The translations under genes and the position numbers were made by a program. From Bacillus sp. IITD106 (GTDB taxonomy: Bacteria; Bacillota; Bacilli; Bacillales; Bacillaceae_C), in the NCBI RefSeq assembly GCF_019459225.1, contig NZ_JAIAZY010000025.1, positions 1 through 60,869 of the forward strand: a DNA stretch of 60,869 nt, written 5' to 3'. Of the stretch, positions 9,488 to 19,575 are shown in pieces. Each line of letters begins with the position of its first letter. Positions within the stretch are counted from its first letter, which is position 1. Below the pieces are notes generated by a model. That model had not been told where the DNA came from. It made no database searches and saw only the letters and a program-made list of their open reading frames with translations.

Positions 9488-9721
9488 ATGGCAGATACAC
9501 TTGAACGCGTAACAAAGATTATTGTTGACCGTTTAGGCGTCGAAGAATCTAAAGTAACGCTTGAAGCTTCTTTTAAAGATGACTTAGGAGCGGATTCCCT
9601 AGATGTTGTAGAACTTGTCATGGAATTGGAAGATGAATTTGATATGGAAATTTCCGATGATGATGCAGAAAAAATTGCAACAGTAGGCGATGCTGTCAAT
9701 TACATAGAAAGTAATAACTAG
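9488..9721 (+). CDS. acpP: Acyl carrier protein
   Basis: Acidic 77-residue carrier that holds growing acyl chains on a phosphopantetheine arm. The attachment motif GADSLD has the modified Ser37, followed by the recognition helix [18 protein letters not shown]. The start is ATG 9488, set by GGGGAGGTGA just upstream, giving MADTLERV; the frame is open a little further upstream. It is the last gene of the lipid cluster and is followed by a terminator. Confidence 0.97.
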   Translation: MADTLERVTKIIVDRLGVEESKVTLEASFKDDLGADSLDVVELVMELEDEFDMEISDDDAEKIATVGDAVNYIESNN

Positions 9722-9736
9722 TCGCTTAAGTATGAT

Positions 9737-9770
9737 AATGTCCCGTTGAAGTCGACGGGGCATTTCTACT
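9737..9770 (+). terminator. Terminator after acpP
   Basis: AATGTCCCGT (9737-9746) pairs with ACGGGGCATT (9755-9764), a 10-bp stem with one G-T pair and an 8-base loop, followed by TCTACTTT. It separates the lipid operon from rnc. Confidence 0.7.
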
Positions 9771-9796
9771 TTAATATAAGGCTTTTTTCTTAAATT

Positions 9797-9824
9797 TTGT
9801 TGTTTTTATTAAGTAATATACAAT
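9797..9824 (+). promoter_or_regulatory. Possible rnc promoter
   Basis: TTGTTG (9797-9802) and TACAAT (9819-9824) are 16 bases apart, downstream of the acpP terminator and 59 bases before rnc. The region is very AT-rich, so chance matches are possible. Confidence 0.4.
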
Positions 9825-9883
9825 GAGAATAACAATTTTTGCGAAAACAGCTTTAAAAATAGATCTAGCAGGGTGGATAACAA

Positions 9884-10612
9884 ATGCGGAAATCTTATCG
9901 TGAAAAAAATTCAATGAATAAAATAATACGCAGTTTTAAGGAATTTCAAGAAAAACTAGAGCTTCGTTTCAACGATGAAAAGCTATTAATGCAAGCATTT
10001 ACACATTCATCCTATGTGAATGAGCATCGAAAAAAACCTTATGAAGACAATGAAAGACTAGAATTTTTAGGCGATGCAGTATTGGAATTATCCGTTTCAC
10101 AATTTTTGTTCAAAAAATTTCCGATGATGAGCGAAGGGGAATTAACGAAACTGAGAGCAGCAATCGTTTGTGAACCTGCATTAGTAGGCTTTGCGAATGA
10201 ATTGAAATTTGGAGAATACGTTTTACTAGGAAAAGGGGAAGAAATGACGGGTGGCCGCACGCGCCCTGCCCTCCTTGCAGATGCATTTGAAGCGTTCATT
10301 GGAGCTTTATTTCTTGATCAAGGATTAGACACCGTTATTACATTTTTAGACAAAGTTATTTTTCCAAAAGTTGATTTAGGAGCTTTTTCTCATGTGATGG
10401 ATTTTAAGAGCCAATTGCAAGAATATGTTCAAAGAGAAGGTACGGGTACTTTGGAGTATACGATACTTCAAGAAGATGGTCCTGCCCATAATCGAATATT
10501 TGTATCGCAAGTTTCCCTGAACAATGAAGTGTTGGGGGAAGGCTCAGGACGTTCTAAAAAAGAAGCTGAACAGCATGCTGCTCAAATGGCTTTAGGGAAG
10601 TTAGAAGAATAA
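9884..10612 (+). CDS. rnc: Ribonuclease III
   Basis: Double-strand-specific endoribonuclease (242 residues) that matures rRNA and cuts structured mRNAs. The catalytic signature [14 protein letters not shown] (metal-binding Glu57, Glu60 and Asp64) is in the N-terminal nuclease domain. The C-terminal dsRNA-binding domain begins near [10 protein letters not shown] and ends with the [16 protein letters not shown] motif. The ATG follows AGGGTGG. It heads the rnc-smc-ftsY group, as in B. subtilis. Confidence 0.96.
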   Translation: MRKSYREKNSMNKIIRSFKEFQEKLELRFNDEKLLMQAFTHSSYVNEHRKKPYEDNERLEFLGDAVLELSVSQFLFKKFPMMSEGELTKLRAAIVCEPALVGFANELKFGEYVLLGKGEEMTGGRTRPALLADAFEAFIGALFLDQGLDTVITFLDKVIFPKVDLGAFSHVMDFKSQLQEYVQREGTGTLEYTILQEDGPAHNRIFVSQVSLNNEVLGEGSGRSKKEAEQHAAQMALGKLEE

Positions 10613-10646
10613 GAATATAAATGACGTTCTTTAGGAAGTGATACTT

Positions 10647-13600
10647 TTGTACCTTAAACAACTGGATATAATTGGATTTAAATCCTTTGCTGAAAAAGTT
10701 ACCATTGAATTTGTTCCGGGTGTCACAGCTGTAGTTGGTCCGAATGGCAGTGGAAAAAGTAATATTACAGATGCCATTCGTTGGGTGCTTGGGGAGCAAT
10801 CTGCAAAATCATTGCGCGGTGGAAAAATGGAAGACATTATTTTTGCGGGCAGTGATTCTAGAAAACCACTGAACTTTGCTGAAGTGGCATTAACATTAAA
10901 TAATGAAGATGAAGCTTTGCCGATAGATTATAACGAAGTTTGCGTAGCACGAAGGGTGTTTAGATCAGGAGACAGCGAGTATTTACTAAATGGCCAAGCT
11001 TGCCGACTTAAAGATATTATCGATCTTTTTATGGATTCGGGACTCGGAAAAGAAGCGTTCTCGATCATTAGTCAAGGGAAAGTTGAAGAGATTTTAAATA
11101 GTAAACCTGAAGATAGACGGACTATTTTTGAGGAAGCGGCTGGGGTACTAAAATATAAGACCCGCAAAAAGAAGGCTGAAGTCAAGCTGCAAGAAACTAG
11201 TGATAACTTAAATCGTGTAAACGATATTCTTCACGAACTTGAAAGCCAAATTGAACCGTTGAAAATCCAAGCCTCCATTGCGAAAGATTATCTTGAAAAG
11301 AAAAAAGAACTCGAAAATCATGAAGTAGCACTAACTGTTCATGAAATCGGAGTTTTACATGAAAATTGGGAAGCTTCAAAACAAGAATTGAATAAATTAA
11401 TTGGACAGGAAGCAGAATTGTCCAACAATATTCATGTGAAAGAAACAAAACTCGAGAGTGAAAGAAGTAAACTTTCTATTTATGATGAAACGATTGCGAC
11501 CCTGCAATCAGAGTTGCTTACATCGACGAAAGATTTAGAGAAACTCGAAGGAAGACGCGAAGTTTTAAAGGAAAGAAAACGAAATGCTTCTCAAAATACA
11601 GAGCAGCTGAAAAAAAATATTGATGATGCCATTTTAAAGTTGAATCAAATAACGGAAAAACGTAATGCAACAAAAATGGAAGTAAGTTTAAAAGAAACGG
11701 AAGTACAGAAGCTGCAAAAAGAGCTGGATGAGAAAAGAAAACAGCTAAATCAATTAGACGACACGATTGAAGATACAATTGAATCTTTAAAAAGTGACTA
11801 TATTGAAGTTCTTAATGAGCAAGCTTCTGCCAAAAATGAAATGCAATATTTAGAGCAGCAGCTAAGCCAGCAAATTGCCAGGAGCAATCGCTTAGATGGG
11901 GAAAATGAGAAGTTTATTGAGGAAAGAAGCCATATTGCCAGCCAGCTCTCAGCTAAGATGGAAGAAGTGCAATGGTTTGAAAAAGAAATCGCAAAACATT
12001 TAAACCAATTTAATGAAACGAAGAAAAATATAGAATCTTTGAAAGAGCATTTAGAAAAACAGACATCTATGCTTAATCAAGCGAATCAGTTTATCCAAAA
12101 GGCGCAATCTCGAAAAGAAGCATTGGAAGAAATGGAAGATGATTATACGGGCTTTTTCCAAGGTGTCAAAGAAGTTTTAAAAGCGAAAGATAATATTTTG
12201 CAAGGTATTGAAGGTGCTGTTCTTGAACTAATACAAGTTCCGAAAGAGTATGCTAAAGCAATTGAAACTGCGCTTGGCGGCTCGATGCAAAACATTGTCG
12301 TCAAAACAGAAAAAGATGCAAGGGAAGCCATTCAGTTTTTGAAAAGAAAACAGTATGGGCGGGCAACTTTTTTACCTTTAAATACTATTAAGGAAAAGAG
12401 CATCCAGCCAAGTCAAGAAGCAATTGTCGCAGCTCATCCATCTTTTATTGGGATAGCCTCTAATCTTGTAAAATTTCAAGGTGAACATGCTCCTGCCATA
12501 AATAGTCTTCTAGGAAATATTATCATTTCCAGAGATTTGGCTGGTGCCAACCAGCTGGCAAAATTATTACACCATCGATATAGAATTGTCAGCTTAGATG
12601 GTGACGTTGTAAACCCGGGCGGTTCCATGACGGGCGGAGCTTCAAAACAATCAGCAAGCTCTCTACTTGGTCGTAAAAGTGAACTGGAAGATTTAAAACA
12701 TAAGCTAGAAGACATGAAGGAAAAAACAGCTGTCTTGCAAGAATCTTGGGAGAAAGCGAGAAAAAGTCTCGCAGATGAAGAAAAATTGCTAGAATCTATT
12801 CGTTCAAAAGGCGAGGAGCTTCGAATTAAACAAAGGGAAGCCGAGTCAGCACTTGTTCAAATCGAGATAAATAAAAAGAATGTAGATGATCGCCTTGCCG
12901 TTTATGATCTTGAAACATCAGAGCTAAAAACGGAGAAAAATAAAATTAACGAAAGAATTAATGCGCTCTCTGAAATAATTTCGACTTGTGAAAATAAAAT
13001 TCAGTCATTAAATGATAGGATTGAGCGGTTAACAGCACAGAGAAATAATGAAAGACAATCAAAGGATTCATTGGCTAAAGAAATAACGGACTTATCTTCA
13101 TTGCTTGCAGTGGCAAAAGAACAATTATCATCCACACGCAATGCTTTTCATTCGCTAAATCAAGAATTAACGGAATTGGAATCTCATAAAAATGCTCTAG
13201 TAGATGATCTTCAATGGCTTGAAAATGAAATGACAGGTCATCATTCCACTGAAGACGAGCTTGTGGAAGAAACTGAAAAGAAAAAAAGTGAAAAAGAAGC
13301 AATAGAACAAAAATTATCTGAACAACGTGAGGAAAGACTCCAATTGCAAATATCGATTGAACAGAGCGAGGCAGAGCTTAAAGAGTTAAAAAGAATATAC
13401 AGTGGCATCAACGTTATGCTTAAAAATGAAGAAGTAAAGAGTAATCGTCTCGATGTTGAACTCGATAATCTCTTAAATAAGTTAAGAGAAGAATATGAGC
13501 TATCTTATGAGGGAGCGAAAGAAAAATACTCCTTATCTTTGCCTGTAGAAGAAACGAGAACAAAAGTTAAGCTTATTAAAATTGAAATTTCCGAACTTGG

Positions 13601-14213
13601 AACTGTGAATATGGGAGCGATTGAAGAATATGACAGGGTGTATGAAAGATATCATTTTCTTCAAGAGCAGCAAGCAGACTTAACGAATGCTAAAGACCAT
13701 TTATTCGAAGTGATGGACGAAATGGATAGTGAAATGGAGAAAAGGTTCAGCATGACTTTCTTCCATATTCAAAGTGAGTTTGAGGGTGTGTTTAAAGCAT
13801 TGTTCGGCGGTGGCAGAGCGGAATTAACACTTACAAATCCAGACGATATGTTAAATACCGGAGTCGATATTGTTGCGCAGCCTCCTGGGAAAAAACTGCA
13901 AAATTTAAGTCTTCTTTCTGGAGGAGAACGCTCTCTGACGGCAATTGCTTTATTATTTTCGATTTTGAAAATCCGTCCCGTTCCTTTTTGTGTACTGGAT
14001 GAAGTGGAAGCTGCTCTAGATGAAGCAAATGTTCAACGATTTAGCCATTACTTGAATGAATTCAGCAAGGAAACGCAGTTTATTGTTATTACTCATAGAC
14101 AAGGTACGATGCAGGGGGCAGATGTTTTATACGGAGTAACGATGCAAGAATCCGGCGTCTCCAAAATCGTTTCGGTCAAGCTGGAAAAAACGAAGGAAAT
14201 GGTACAAATATAA
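10647..14213 (+). CDS. smc: Chromosome condensation ATPase SMC
   Basis: SMC protein (1,188 residues) that, with ScpA and ScpB, compacts and helps segregate the chromosome. It has the N-terminal Walker A (GPNGSGKSNI), two long coiled-coil arms rich in Glu, Lys and Leu, a hinge around residues 500-670 that includes DGDVVNPGGSMTGGA, and the C-terminal signature LSGGERS followed by Walker B VLDEVEAALD. I choose TTG 10647, which gives MYLKQLDIIGFKSF, matching the family start and spaced from AGGAAG; the frame is open from a GTG at 10638. Length is as in B. subtilis. Confidence 0.96.
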   Translation: MYLKQLDIIGFKSFAEKVTIEFVPGVTAVVGPNGSGKSNITDAIRWVLGEQSAKSLRGGKMEDIIFAGSDSRKPLNFAEVALTLNNEDEALPIDYNEVCVARRVFRSGDSEYLLNGQACRLKDIIDLFMDSGLGKEAFSIISQGKVEEILNSKPEDRRTIFEEAAGVLKYKTRKKKAEVKLQETSDNLNRVNDILHELESQIEPLKIQASIAKDYLEKKKELENHEVALTVHEIGVLHENWEASKQELNKLIGQEAELSNNIHVKETKLESERSKLSIYDETIATLQSELLTSTKDLEKLEGRREVLKERKRNASQNTEQLKKNIDDAILKLNQITEKRNATKMEVSLKETEVQKLQKELDEKRKQLNQLDDTIEDTIESLKSDYIEVLNEQASAKNEMQYLEQQLSQQIARSNRLDGENEKFIEERSHIASQLSAKMEEVQWFEKEIAKHLNQFNETKKNIESLKEHLEKQTSMLNQANQFIQKAQSRKEALEEMEDDYTGFFQGVKEVLKAKDNILQGIEGAVLELIQVPKEYAKAIETALGGSMQNIVVKTEKDAREAIQFLKRKQYGRATFLPLNTIKEKSIQPSQEAIVAAHPSFIGIASNLVKFQGEHAPAINSLLGNIIISRDLAGANQLAKLLHHRYRIVSLDGDVVNPGGSMTGGASKQSASSLLGRKSELEDLKHKLEDMKEKTAVLQESWEKARKSLADEEKLLESIRSKGEELRIKQREAESALVQIEINKKNVDDRLAVYDLETSELKTEKNKINERINALSEIISTCENKIQSLNDRIERLTAQRNNERQSKDSLAKEITDLSSLLAVAKEQLSSTRNAFHSLNQELTELESHKNALVDDLQWLENEMTGHHSTEDELVEETEKKKSEKEAIEQKLSEQREERLQLQISIEQSEAELKELKRIYSGINVMLKNEEVKSNRLDVELDNLLNKLREEYELSYEGAKEKYSLSLPVEETRTKVKLIKIEISELGTVNMGAIEEYDRVYERYHFLQEQQADLTNAKDHLFEVMDEMDSEMEKRFSMTFFHIQSEFEGVFKALFGGGRAELTLTNPDDMLNTGVDIVAQPPGKKLQNLSLLSGGERSLTAIALLFSILKIRPVPFCVLDEVEAALDEANVQRFSHYLNEFSKETQFIVITHRQGTMQGADVLYGVTMQESGVSKIVSVKLEKTKEMVQI

Positions 14214-14232
14214 TGAATCGAGGTTGTGTATT

Positions 14233-15228
14233 GTGAGTTTTTTTAAAAAATTAAAAGAAAAATTCACTTCATCTACTGATCAAGTCTCTAATAAGTTTAA
14301 AGATGGACTGGCAAAAACAAGAAGCCAGTTCTCAGGAAAAATAAATGATCTCGTATCACGATATCGTAAAGTGGATGAAGATTTTTTTGAAGAGCTTGAA
14401 GAAATCCTTATTCAAGCTGATGTTGGCTTTGAAACAGTAATGGAAATAGTGGAACAACTAAAAAACGAGGTAAAGAAAAGAAATATTAAAGATCCGGTGG
14501 AAGTTCAATCCGTCATCTCTGAGAAATTAGTCGAAATTTATGAATCCGGAGATGAAAATTCAAATCAATTAAATCTCCAAGATGAAGGATTAACGGTTAT
14601 TTTAGTTGTAGGAGTAAATGGAGTCGGAAAAACAACGACAATTGGGAAGCTCTCCCATAAGCTTAAACAAGATGGGAAAAAAGTTATGCTTGCCGCTGGT
14701 GATACGTTTAGAGCTGGTGCCATTGAACAATTGGAGGTTTGGGGAGAACGTGTCGGAGTGGATGTCATTAAACAAGCTGAAGGCTCGGACCCGGCCGCTG
14801 TTATGTATGATGCTTTACAAGCAGCGAAATCTCGCAAAATAGATGTACTGCTCTGCGACACAGCTGGCAGATTGCAAAATAAAGTAAACTTAATGAAAGA
14901 ATTAGAGAAGGTAAATCGTGTCATTGAGCGCGAAGTTCCTGGGGCACCACATGAAGTGCTATTAGTTCTGGATGCAACGACTGGTCAAAATGCCTTAATT
15001 CAAGCAAAAACCTTTAAAGAAGCTGTTCGTGTAAGTGGAATCGTTTTGTCAAAGCTTGATGGTACTGCAAAAGGCGGGATCGTTCTTGCCATTCGAAATG
15101 AACTAAATATTCCGGTGAAGTATGTTGGACTTGGGGAGAGAATGGACGACCTTCAAGAATTTGATGCGGAAAAATATGTATACGGTCTTTTTTCGGATGC
15201 TATAGATTCTTCCGAAGACCAAGATTAG
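14233..15228 (+). CDS. ftsY: Signal recognition particle receptor FtsY
   Basis: SRP receptor GTPase (331 residues) that docks ribosome-SRP complexes at the membrane. It has an N-terminal helical domain with [19 protein letters not shown], then the NG GTPase domain with [10 protein letters not shown], the [13 protein letters not shown] box and [11 protein letters not shown]. The GTG at 14233 gives [11 protein letters not shown], identical to the usual Bacillus start and preceded by GAGGTT; upstream TTG 14224 is less likely. It lacks the long acidic N-terminal extension of E. coli FtsY, as expected for Bacillus. Its partner Ffh is encoded next but one. Confidence 0.96.
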   Translation: MSFFKKLKEKFTSSTDQVSNKFKDGLAKTRSQFSGKINDLVSRYRKVDEDFFEELEEILIQADVGFETVMEIVEQLKNEVKKRNIKDPVEVQSVISEKLVEIYESGDENSNQLNLQDEGLTVILVVGVNGVGKTTTIGKLSHKLKQDGKKVMLAAGDTFRAGAIEQLEVWGERVGVDVIKQAEGSDPAAVMYDALQAAKSRKIDVLLCDTAGRLQNKVNLMKELEKVNRVIEREVPGAPHEVLLVLDATTGQNALIQAKTFKEAVRVSGIVLSKLDGTAKGGIVLAIRNELNIPVKYVGLGERMDDLQEFDAEKYVYGLFSDAIDSSEDQD

Positions 15229-15319
15229 TTTCCGTGATAAAACTAGGAATGTTGACTTTTTCAAAATAGAAATGTATGATTTGGGTGTAAAGGATTTTAG
15301 CTTAACAAGGGGGATTAAT

Positions 15320-15658
15320 ATGACTATGCTAGAGAAAACAACGCGCATTAATTATCTGTTTGATTTTTATCAAGCTTTGTTGACTCCTAAGCAACGCGAG
15401 TATATGTCCCTATATTATTTGGATGATCTTTCACTAGGTGAAATTGCGGATGAATATGAGGTTAGCCGTCAGGCAGTATACGACAATATTAAACGCACGG
15501 AAGCCATGCTGGAGGAATATGAAGACAAACTGCAGTTGTTTCAAAAATTTCTAGAGCGCGGTACTATTATCGAGCAAATGGAAAGATGTTTGAGTGTTAA
15601 AGAATTAAACAATACCAAGTTAGGAAAATATTTGGTATTGCTTAAGGAATTGGATTAG
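15320..15658 (+). CDS. ylxM: SRP-associated DNA-binding-like protein YlxM
   Basis: Small helix-turn-helix protein of 112 residues (UPF0122). The HTH reads [21 protein letters not shown], resembling sigma-factor region 4. Members are encoded next to ffh throughout Firmicutes, and Streptococcus YlxM binds SRP components; here ffh starts 11 bases downstream. The start ATG 15320 is behind AAGGGGGAT. An ATG at 15272 in the same frame lacks a ribosome binding site. Confidence 0.9.
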   Translation: MTMLEKTTRINYLFDFYQALLTPKQREYMSLYYLDDLSLGEIADEYEVSRQAVYDNIKRTEAMLEEYEDKLQLFQKFLERGTIIEQMERCLSVKELNNTKLGKYLVLLKELD

Positions 15659-15669
15659 GGGGCGGCAAA

Positions 15670-17016
15670 ATGGCATTTGAAGGATTAGCCGACCGGTTGC
15701 AAGCGACAATGCAAAAAATCCGGGGTAAAGGAAAAGTATCGGAAGCTGACGTGAAAGCAATGATGCGCGAAGTTCGTCTTGCATTGCTTGAAGCGGATGT
15801 TAATTTCAAGGTCGTTAAGCAATTTATTTCTAAAGTAAGTAAGAGGGCAGTCGGCCAAGAGGTAATGAAAAGCCTCACGCCTGGCCAGCAAGTTATAAAA
15901 GTCGTTAAGGAAGAACTGACGGAGTTAATGGGCGGCGAACAAAGCAAAATTGCCGTTGCCAATCGCCCTCCGACTGTCATCATGATGTCAGGATTACAAG
16001 GTGCTGGTAAAACAACGACTACAGGAAAATTGGCCAACTTATTGCGAAAGAAATTCAATAGAAAGCCGCTTCTTGTTGCCGCTGATATTTACCGTCCAGC
16101 TGCGATTAAACAGTTGGAGACATTAGGTAAACAATTGGACTTACCTGTTTTTTCTTTAGGTGACAAAGTCAGCCCTGTCGAAATTGCTCGTCAGGCAATC
16201 GAAAAGGCAAAAGAGGATCATCTTGATTATGTTCTCATTGATACAGCAGGAAGACTCCACATTGATGAAGAATTGATGGATGAACTAAAAGAAATTAAGG
16301 AAGTTGCAAAACCCGATGAGATTTTCCTAGTAGTCGATGCGATGACTGGGCAAGACGCTGTAAATGTTGCCCAAAGCTTTAATGAACAACTCGAGATTAC
16401 TGGAGTGGTTTTGACTAAGCTCGACGGAGATACTCGCGGTGGTGCGGCATTATCCATTCGTTCCGTTGCTGAAAAGCCGATAAAGTTTGTTGGGATGGGC
16501 GAGAAAATGGATGCTCTAGAGCCTTTCCATCCAGAGCGAATGGCTTCTAGGATTCTCGGAATGGGTGATGTGCTTACGTTAATTGAAAAAGCCCAGGCTA
16601 ATGTAGATGAGGAAAAAGCGAAAGAGTTGGAGCAAAAGTTCCGTACAGCTTCCTTTACATTAGATGATTTTCTTGATCAGTTAGGTCAAGTTAAAAATAT
16701 GGGTCCTCTTGATGAGTTATTGAAGATGATGCCTGGTGCTAATAAAATTAAAGGTATGAATAATCTGCAAGTCGATGAAAAGCAAATTGGTCATGTCGAA
16801 GCAATCATTCGTTCCATGACTAAAAAGGAAAAGGAACATCCAGAAATCATAAATGCTGGAAGAAGACGGCGCATCGCAAAAGGCAGCGGTACAACTGTAC
16901 AAGAAGTAAACCGCCTTCTCAAGCAATTTGATGAAATGAAAAAAATGATGAAACAAATGACAGGCATGCAGCAAAAAGGAAAAAAGCGCGGAGGCTTTAA
17001 GCTACCATTTATGTAA
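15670..17016 (+). CDS. ffh: Signal recognition particle protein Ffh
   Basis: SRP54 homologue (448 residues) that binds signal peptides and the SRP RNA and delivers membrane and secreted proteins to FtsY. The GTPase shows GLQGAGKTTTTGKLA, DTAGRLHIDEELM and LTKLDGDTRGG. The methionine-rich M domain follows (LLKMMPGANKIKGMNN, then the RNA-binding INAGRRRRIAKGSGT) and ends in MKKMMKQMTGMQ. The ATG follows AGGGGGCGG. Standard length. Confidence 0.97.
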   Translation: MAFEGLADRLQATMQKIRGKGKVSEADVKAMMREVRLALLEADVNFKVVKQFISKVSKRAVGQEVMKSLTPGQQVIKVVKEELTELMGGEQSKIAVANRPPTVIMMSGLQGAGKTTTTGKLANLLRKKFNRKPLLVAADIYRPAAIKQLETLGKQLDLPVFSLGDKVSPVEIARQAIEKAKEDHLDYVLIDTAGRLHIDEELMDELKEIKEVAKPDEIFLVVDAMTGQDAVNVAQSFNEQLEITGVVLTKLDGDTRGGAALSIRSVAEKPIKFVGMGEKMDALEPFHPERMASRILGMGDVLTLIEKAQANVDEEKAKELEQKFRTASFTLDDFLDQLGQVKNMGPLDELLKMMPGANKIKGMNNLQVDEKQIGHVEAIIRSMTKKEKEHPEIINAGRRRRIAKGSGTTVQEVNRLLKQFDEMKKMMKQMTGMQQKGKKRGGFKLPFM

Positions 17017-17140
17017 TATTTTTATGTCTAGCTACATGCGCTTGCGCTTTTCTTAACTGTTAAGAAAAAATACTTTACAAACAAATATAACATCTGTTAT
17101 TATACTATCTTGTGTGAAACTATTCGGAGGTGCTATTAAA

Positions 17141-17413
17141 ATGGCAGTAAAAATTCGTTTAAAACGTATGGGAGCAAAGAAATCTCCTTTCTATCGTATC
17201 GTTGTAGCTGATTCTCGTTCTCCACGTGACGGACGCATCATTGAAGAAATTGGAACATATAATCCAATCTCTCAACCAGCTCAAGTAGCAATTAATGAAG
17301 AAACAGCATTAAAATGGCTTAAAGATGGTGCAAAACCTTCTGACACTGTCCGCAACTTATTTTCTAAGCAAGGCATCTTGGAAAAATTCCATAACGCTAA
17401 GAATAGCAAGTAA
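17141..17413 (+). CDS. rpsP: 30S ribosomal protein S16
   Basis: Ribosomal protein of 90 residues needed for assembly of the small subunit. [20 protein letters not shown] and [21 protein letters not shown] are the S16 signature. The start is ATG 17141 after CGGAGGTG; the frame extends upstream but without merit. A TATACT box at 17101-17106 suggests its own promoter, although I see no good -35 element at normal spacing. Confidence 0.97.
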   Translation: MAVKIRLKRMGAKKSPFYRIVVADSRSPRDGRIIEEIGTYNPISQPAQVAINEETALKWLKDGAKPSDTVRNLFSKQGILEKFHNAKNSK

Positions 17414-17424
17414 TTGTGATAGTC

Positions 17425-17658
17425 ATGAAAAATCTAATTTTGTCGATTGTAAAGCCGATTGTTGATTATCCCGATGATGTTCGGGTACGTGAAGTAGAAG
17501 AAGATCAGCGAATTACTTACCACCTTTCTGTTCACGAAAAAGATATAGGGAAAGTAATAGGAAGACATGGTAGAGTTGCAAAAGCAATGAGGACAGTAGT
17601 CTATGCCGCAGCAGGATTAAAACAACATAAGAAGGTTTACATGGAAATCGACGAATAG
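17425..17658 (+). CDS. khpA: KH-domain RNA-binding protein KhpA (YlqC)
   Basis: Single KH domain protein of 77 residues with the RNA-binding GxxG loop in GKVIGRHGRVAKAMRT. KhpA works with KhpB (Jag) as an RNA chaperone affecting cell division and growth in Gram-positive bacteria. It follows rpsP by 11 bases, the usual arrangement. ATG 17425 is preferred, with GTGAT as a weak ribosome binding site; GTG 17416 would add three residues. The stop codon is also the start of the terminator stem. Confidence 0.9.
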   Translation: MKNLILSIVKPIVDYPDDVRVREVEEDQRITYHLSVHEKDIGKVIGRHGRVAKAMRTVVYAAAGLKQHKKVYMEIDE

Positions 17659-17682
17659 GGAGGCAAAACACCTCCCTTTTTT
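17658..17682 (+). terminator. Terminator after khpA
   Basis: GGGAGG (17658-17663) pairs with CCTCCC (17671-17676) around a 7-base loop and is followed at once by six T residues. A textbook intrinsic terminator that begins at the last base of the khpA stop codon. Confidence 0.9.
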
Positions 17683-17737
17683 GTATATTTTGACATACTA
17701 TGAAAAAATAAAACAGTCAGTGTTGCGGAAAATAATT

Positions 17738-17766
17738 TTGCCGTATTTACAGGCTAGATACATAAT
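17738..17766 (+). promoter_or_regulatory. Probable promoter of ylqD-rimM-trmD
   Basis: TTGCCG (17738-17743) and CATAAT (17761-17766) are 17 bases apart, between the khpA terminator and ylqD. CATAAT matches the -10 consensus at five of six positions. Confidence 0.5.
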
Positions 17767-17789
17767 AAGTCTATCGGAGGATGATAATG

Positions 17790-18182
17790 ATGAGAATTCT
17801 CCAAACCATAGCCGTTAGACAAGTCTTAACGGAAATGAGTAAGTATAAACTACTAAAAAAATATAAAGATAATAAACAACAGCTGAAAAAGGAATGCGAG
17901 CAGCTCCTCTTTGAGATGAAAAAATTAGATAGAACTCGAAAATACACCCCCGCTGGCTTGAAAAGTCAATTTGACAAAGAGATTGATATACGAAAGGAAA
18001 AAATTAAGTTAATTGATTTTCAAATTGAACAGCTTGAAATGCTGCCACTTGGAAGTGAGCTGCATGATCAAGACGTACAAGCCCTAATTGATATAAAAGT
18101 CGGAGATAATTGGGAAGAAGCTACAAAAGGAAAAACTATTATTATTGAAGATGGCATCATCACAGAAATTCGGGAGAGGTGA
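17790..18182 (+). CDS. ylqD: YlqD family protein of unknown function
   Basis: Conserved Bacillus protein of 130 residues with no known activity. The middle (about residues 20-85) is rich in Lys, Glu, Leu and Gln and is predicted to form a coiled coil; the end ([19 protein letters not shown]) looks beta-rich. It sits directly before rimM and shares its transcript, so a link to ribosome or tRNA maturation is possible but unproven. ATG codons at 17781, 17787 and 17790 follow CGGAGG; only the last two have normal spacing, and 17790 gives MRILQ, which fits the family. Confidence 0.85.
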   Translation: MRILQTIAVRQVLTEMSKYKLLKKYKDNKQQLKKECEQLLFEMKKLDRTRKYTPAGLKSQFDKEIDIRKEKIKLIDFQIEQLEMLPLGSELHDQDVQALIDIKVGDNWEEATKGKTIIIEDGIITEIRER

Positions 18183-18186
18183 GGAT

Positions 18187-18702
18187 ATGAATTGGTTTAA
18201 TGTAGGGAAAATCGTAAACACCCACGGGATAAAAGGGGAAGTGCGAGTCATTTCTAAAACGGATTTTCCGGAAGAACGATATTCTCCTGGCAGTACACTT
18301 TATCTTTTTTTGCCGAAGACAAAAGAACCTATAAAACTTATTGTAAAAAGCCATCGGACTCATAAAAATTTTGATCTTTTGACTTTTGAAAATTATACCA
18401 ACATAAATGATGTAGAGCCAATGAAAGATGGGATTTTAAAAGTTTCTGAAGAGCAGTTAAATGATTTGTCTGAAGGCGAGTACTATTTTTATGAAATTAT
18501 CGGATGCACCGTCATAACGGAAGATGAGGAAGAAATAGGCGTAATAAAAGAAATTCTCACTCCAGGTGCAAACGATGTTTGGGTTGTTAAAGGAAAGGAT
18601 GGCAAGGAACTGCTTATTCCTTATATTGATGATGTAGTCATAGATATTTCGGTGGAAAATAAAAGAATTATCATTAATCCAATTGAAGGGCTACTTGAAT
18701 AA
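18187..18702 (+). CDS. rimM: Ribosome maturation factor RimM
   Basis: Assembly factor (171 residues) that binds S19 and helps mature the 30S head. [18 protein letters not shown] is the family's N-terminal signature; the C-terminal PRC-barrel includes [25 protein letters not shown] 18187 has a strong AGAGGTGAGG site, so the in-frame ATG at 18145, inside ylqD, is rejected. Its stop overlaps the trmD start (TAATG). Confidence 0.95.
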   Translation: MNWFNVGKIVNTHGIKGEVRVISKTDFPEERYSPGSTLYLFLPKTKEPIKLIVKSHRTHKNFDLLTFENYTNINDVEPMKDGILKVSEEQLNDLSEGEYYFYEIIGCTVITEDEEEIGVIKEILTPGANDVWVVKGKDGKELLIPYIDDVVIDISVENKRIIINPIEGLLE

Positions 18703-19421
18703 TGAAAATTGATATTTTAACTTTATTTCCGGATATGTTTTCAGGAGTGTTTGGTTCTTCTATTTTGAAAAAAGCAGAGGAAAAAGACGCCGTAACATAT
18801 AATGTCGTAAACTTTCGTGATTTCTCAAATGATAAGCATCGTACCGTTGATGACTATCCTTATGGTGGCGGAGCGGGAATGGTTTTAAAGCCCCAGCCAA
18901 TATTTGATGCAGTAGATTATTTAAAAAAGGATAGGAAAGTGAATCCGCGAATTATTTTGCTTTGTCCACAAGGGGCAACATATAATCAGAAAAAAGCAGA
19001 AGAATTGGCAAAAGAGGAACATTTAATTTTTATATGTGGACATTATGAAGGTTACGATGAACGGATAAGAGAGCACCTTATTACAGATGAAATATCGATT
19101 GGTGATTATGTTTTGACTGGCGGCGAGCTTGGGGCCATGGTTGTCATTGATTCAGTTGTCCGTTTGCTGCCAGGGGTGTTGGGAAATGATGAATCACCTA
19201 TTTATGATTCTTTCTCTTCAGGTTTATTAGAACATCCCCACTATACACGCCCAGCCGATTTTAGAGGTATGAAAGTCCCGGACGTTCTTTTATCTGGGAA
19301 CCATCAGAAAATTAATGAGTGGCGCGAAAACGAATCACTGAAACGTACAAAAAACAGAAGACCTGATTTACTTGAAAAATACTTACGAGAAAAAAATAAA
19401 AAAGCTGATTCTACGGATTAA
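18702..19421 (+). CDS. trmD: tRNA (guanine-37-N1)-methyltransferase TrmD
   Basis: Methylates G37 next to the anticodon with S-adenosylmethionine, preventing +1 frameshifts. The SPOUT trefoil-knot motifs are present: [27 protein letters not shown] and [17 protein letters not shown]. Length 239 is normal. It follows rimM with a one-base overlap and precedes rplS, the widely conserved rimM-trmD-rplS order. Confidence 0.97.
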   Translation: MKIDILTLFPDMFSGVFGSSILKKAEEKDAVTYNVVNFRDFSNDKHRTVDDYPYGGGAGMVLKPQPIFDAVDYLKKDRKVNPRIILLCPQGATYNQKKAEELAKEEHLIFICGHYEGYDERIREHLITDEISIGDYVLTGGELGAMVVIDSVVRLLPGVLGNDESPIYDSFSSGLLEHPHYTRPADFRGMKVPDVLLSGNHQKINEWRENESLKRTKNRRPDLLEKYLREKNKKADSTD

Positions 19422-19440
19422 AAATTCCTGAAAGATACAA

Positions 19441-19469
19441 TTGCAATCAATATATGTGTATGTTAATAT
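19441..19469 (+). promoter_or_regulatory. Possible rplS promoter
   Basis: TTGCAA (19441-19446) and TAATAT (19464-19469) are 17 bases apart and would start transcription just before the structured rplS leader. The -10 box matches at four of six positions. Confidence 0.4.
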
Positions 19470-19478
19470 AGTTTTTGT

Positions 19479-19566
19479 GGCTAAGGCTTATAAGCCTTGT
19501 TAAGCCTGTAACAACGGTGTTCCGCTGCATATGTTTGCTGTTTGCATGAGCGTCGGTTGGAAGGAG
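19479..19566 (+). promoter_or_regulatory. Structured leader of rplS (L19-leader-like)
   Basis: The untranslated region before rplS holds a perfect palindrome AAGGCTTATAAGCCTT (19483-19498). It is followed by a stem in which CCGCTGCAT (19522-19530) can pair with ATGAGCGTCGG (19546-19556, with a bulge), close to the AAGGAG site. An L19 autoregulatory leader is known in Bacillus; position and shape agree, but I could not run a covariance model. Confidence 0.55.
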
Positions 19567-19575
19567 ATGAATACG

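Noticed and set aside
15642-16058. Minus-strand open frame of 138 codons opposite the start of ffh
   Set aside because: It covers the conserved GTPase region of ffh in antisense, has no family resemblance and no own context.
17023-17056. Short segment TCTAGCTACATGCGCTTGCGC after ffh, resembling the left end of repeats seen in Bacillus genomes, and an AT-only hairpin next to it
   Set aside because: Only about 20 bases match from memory, the hairpin is AT-only with a 3-base loop, and nothing else of a repeat is present.
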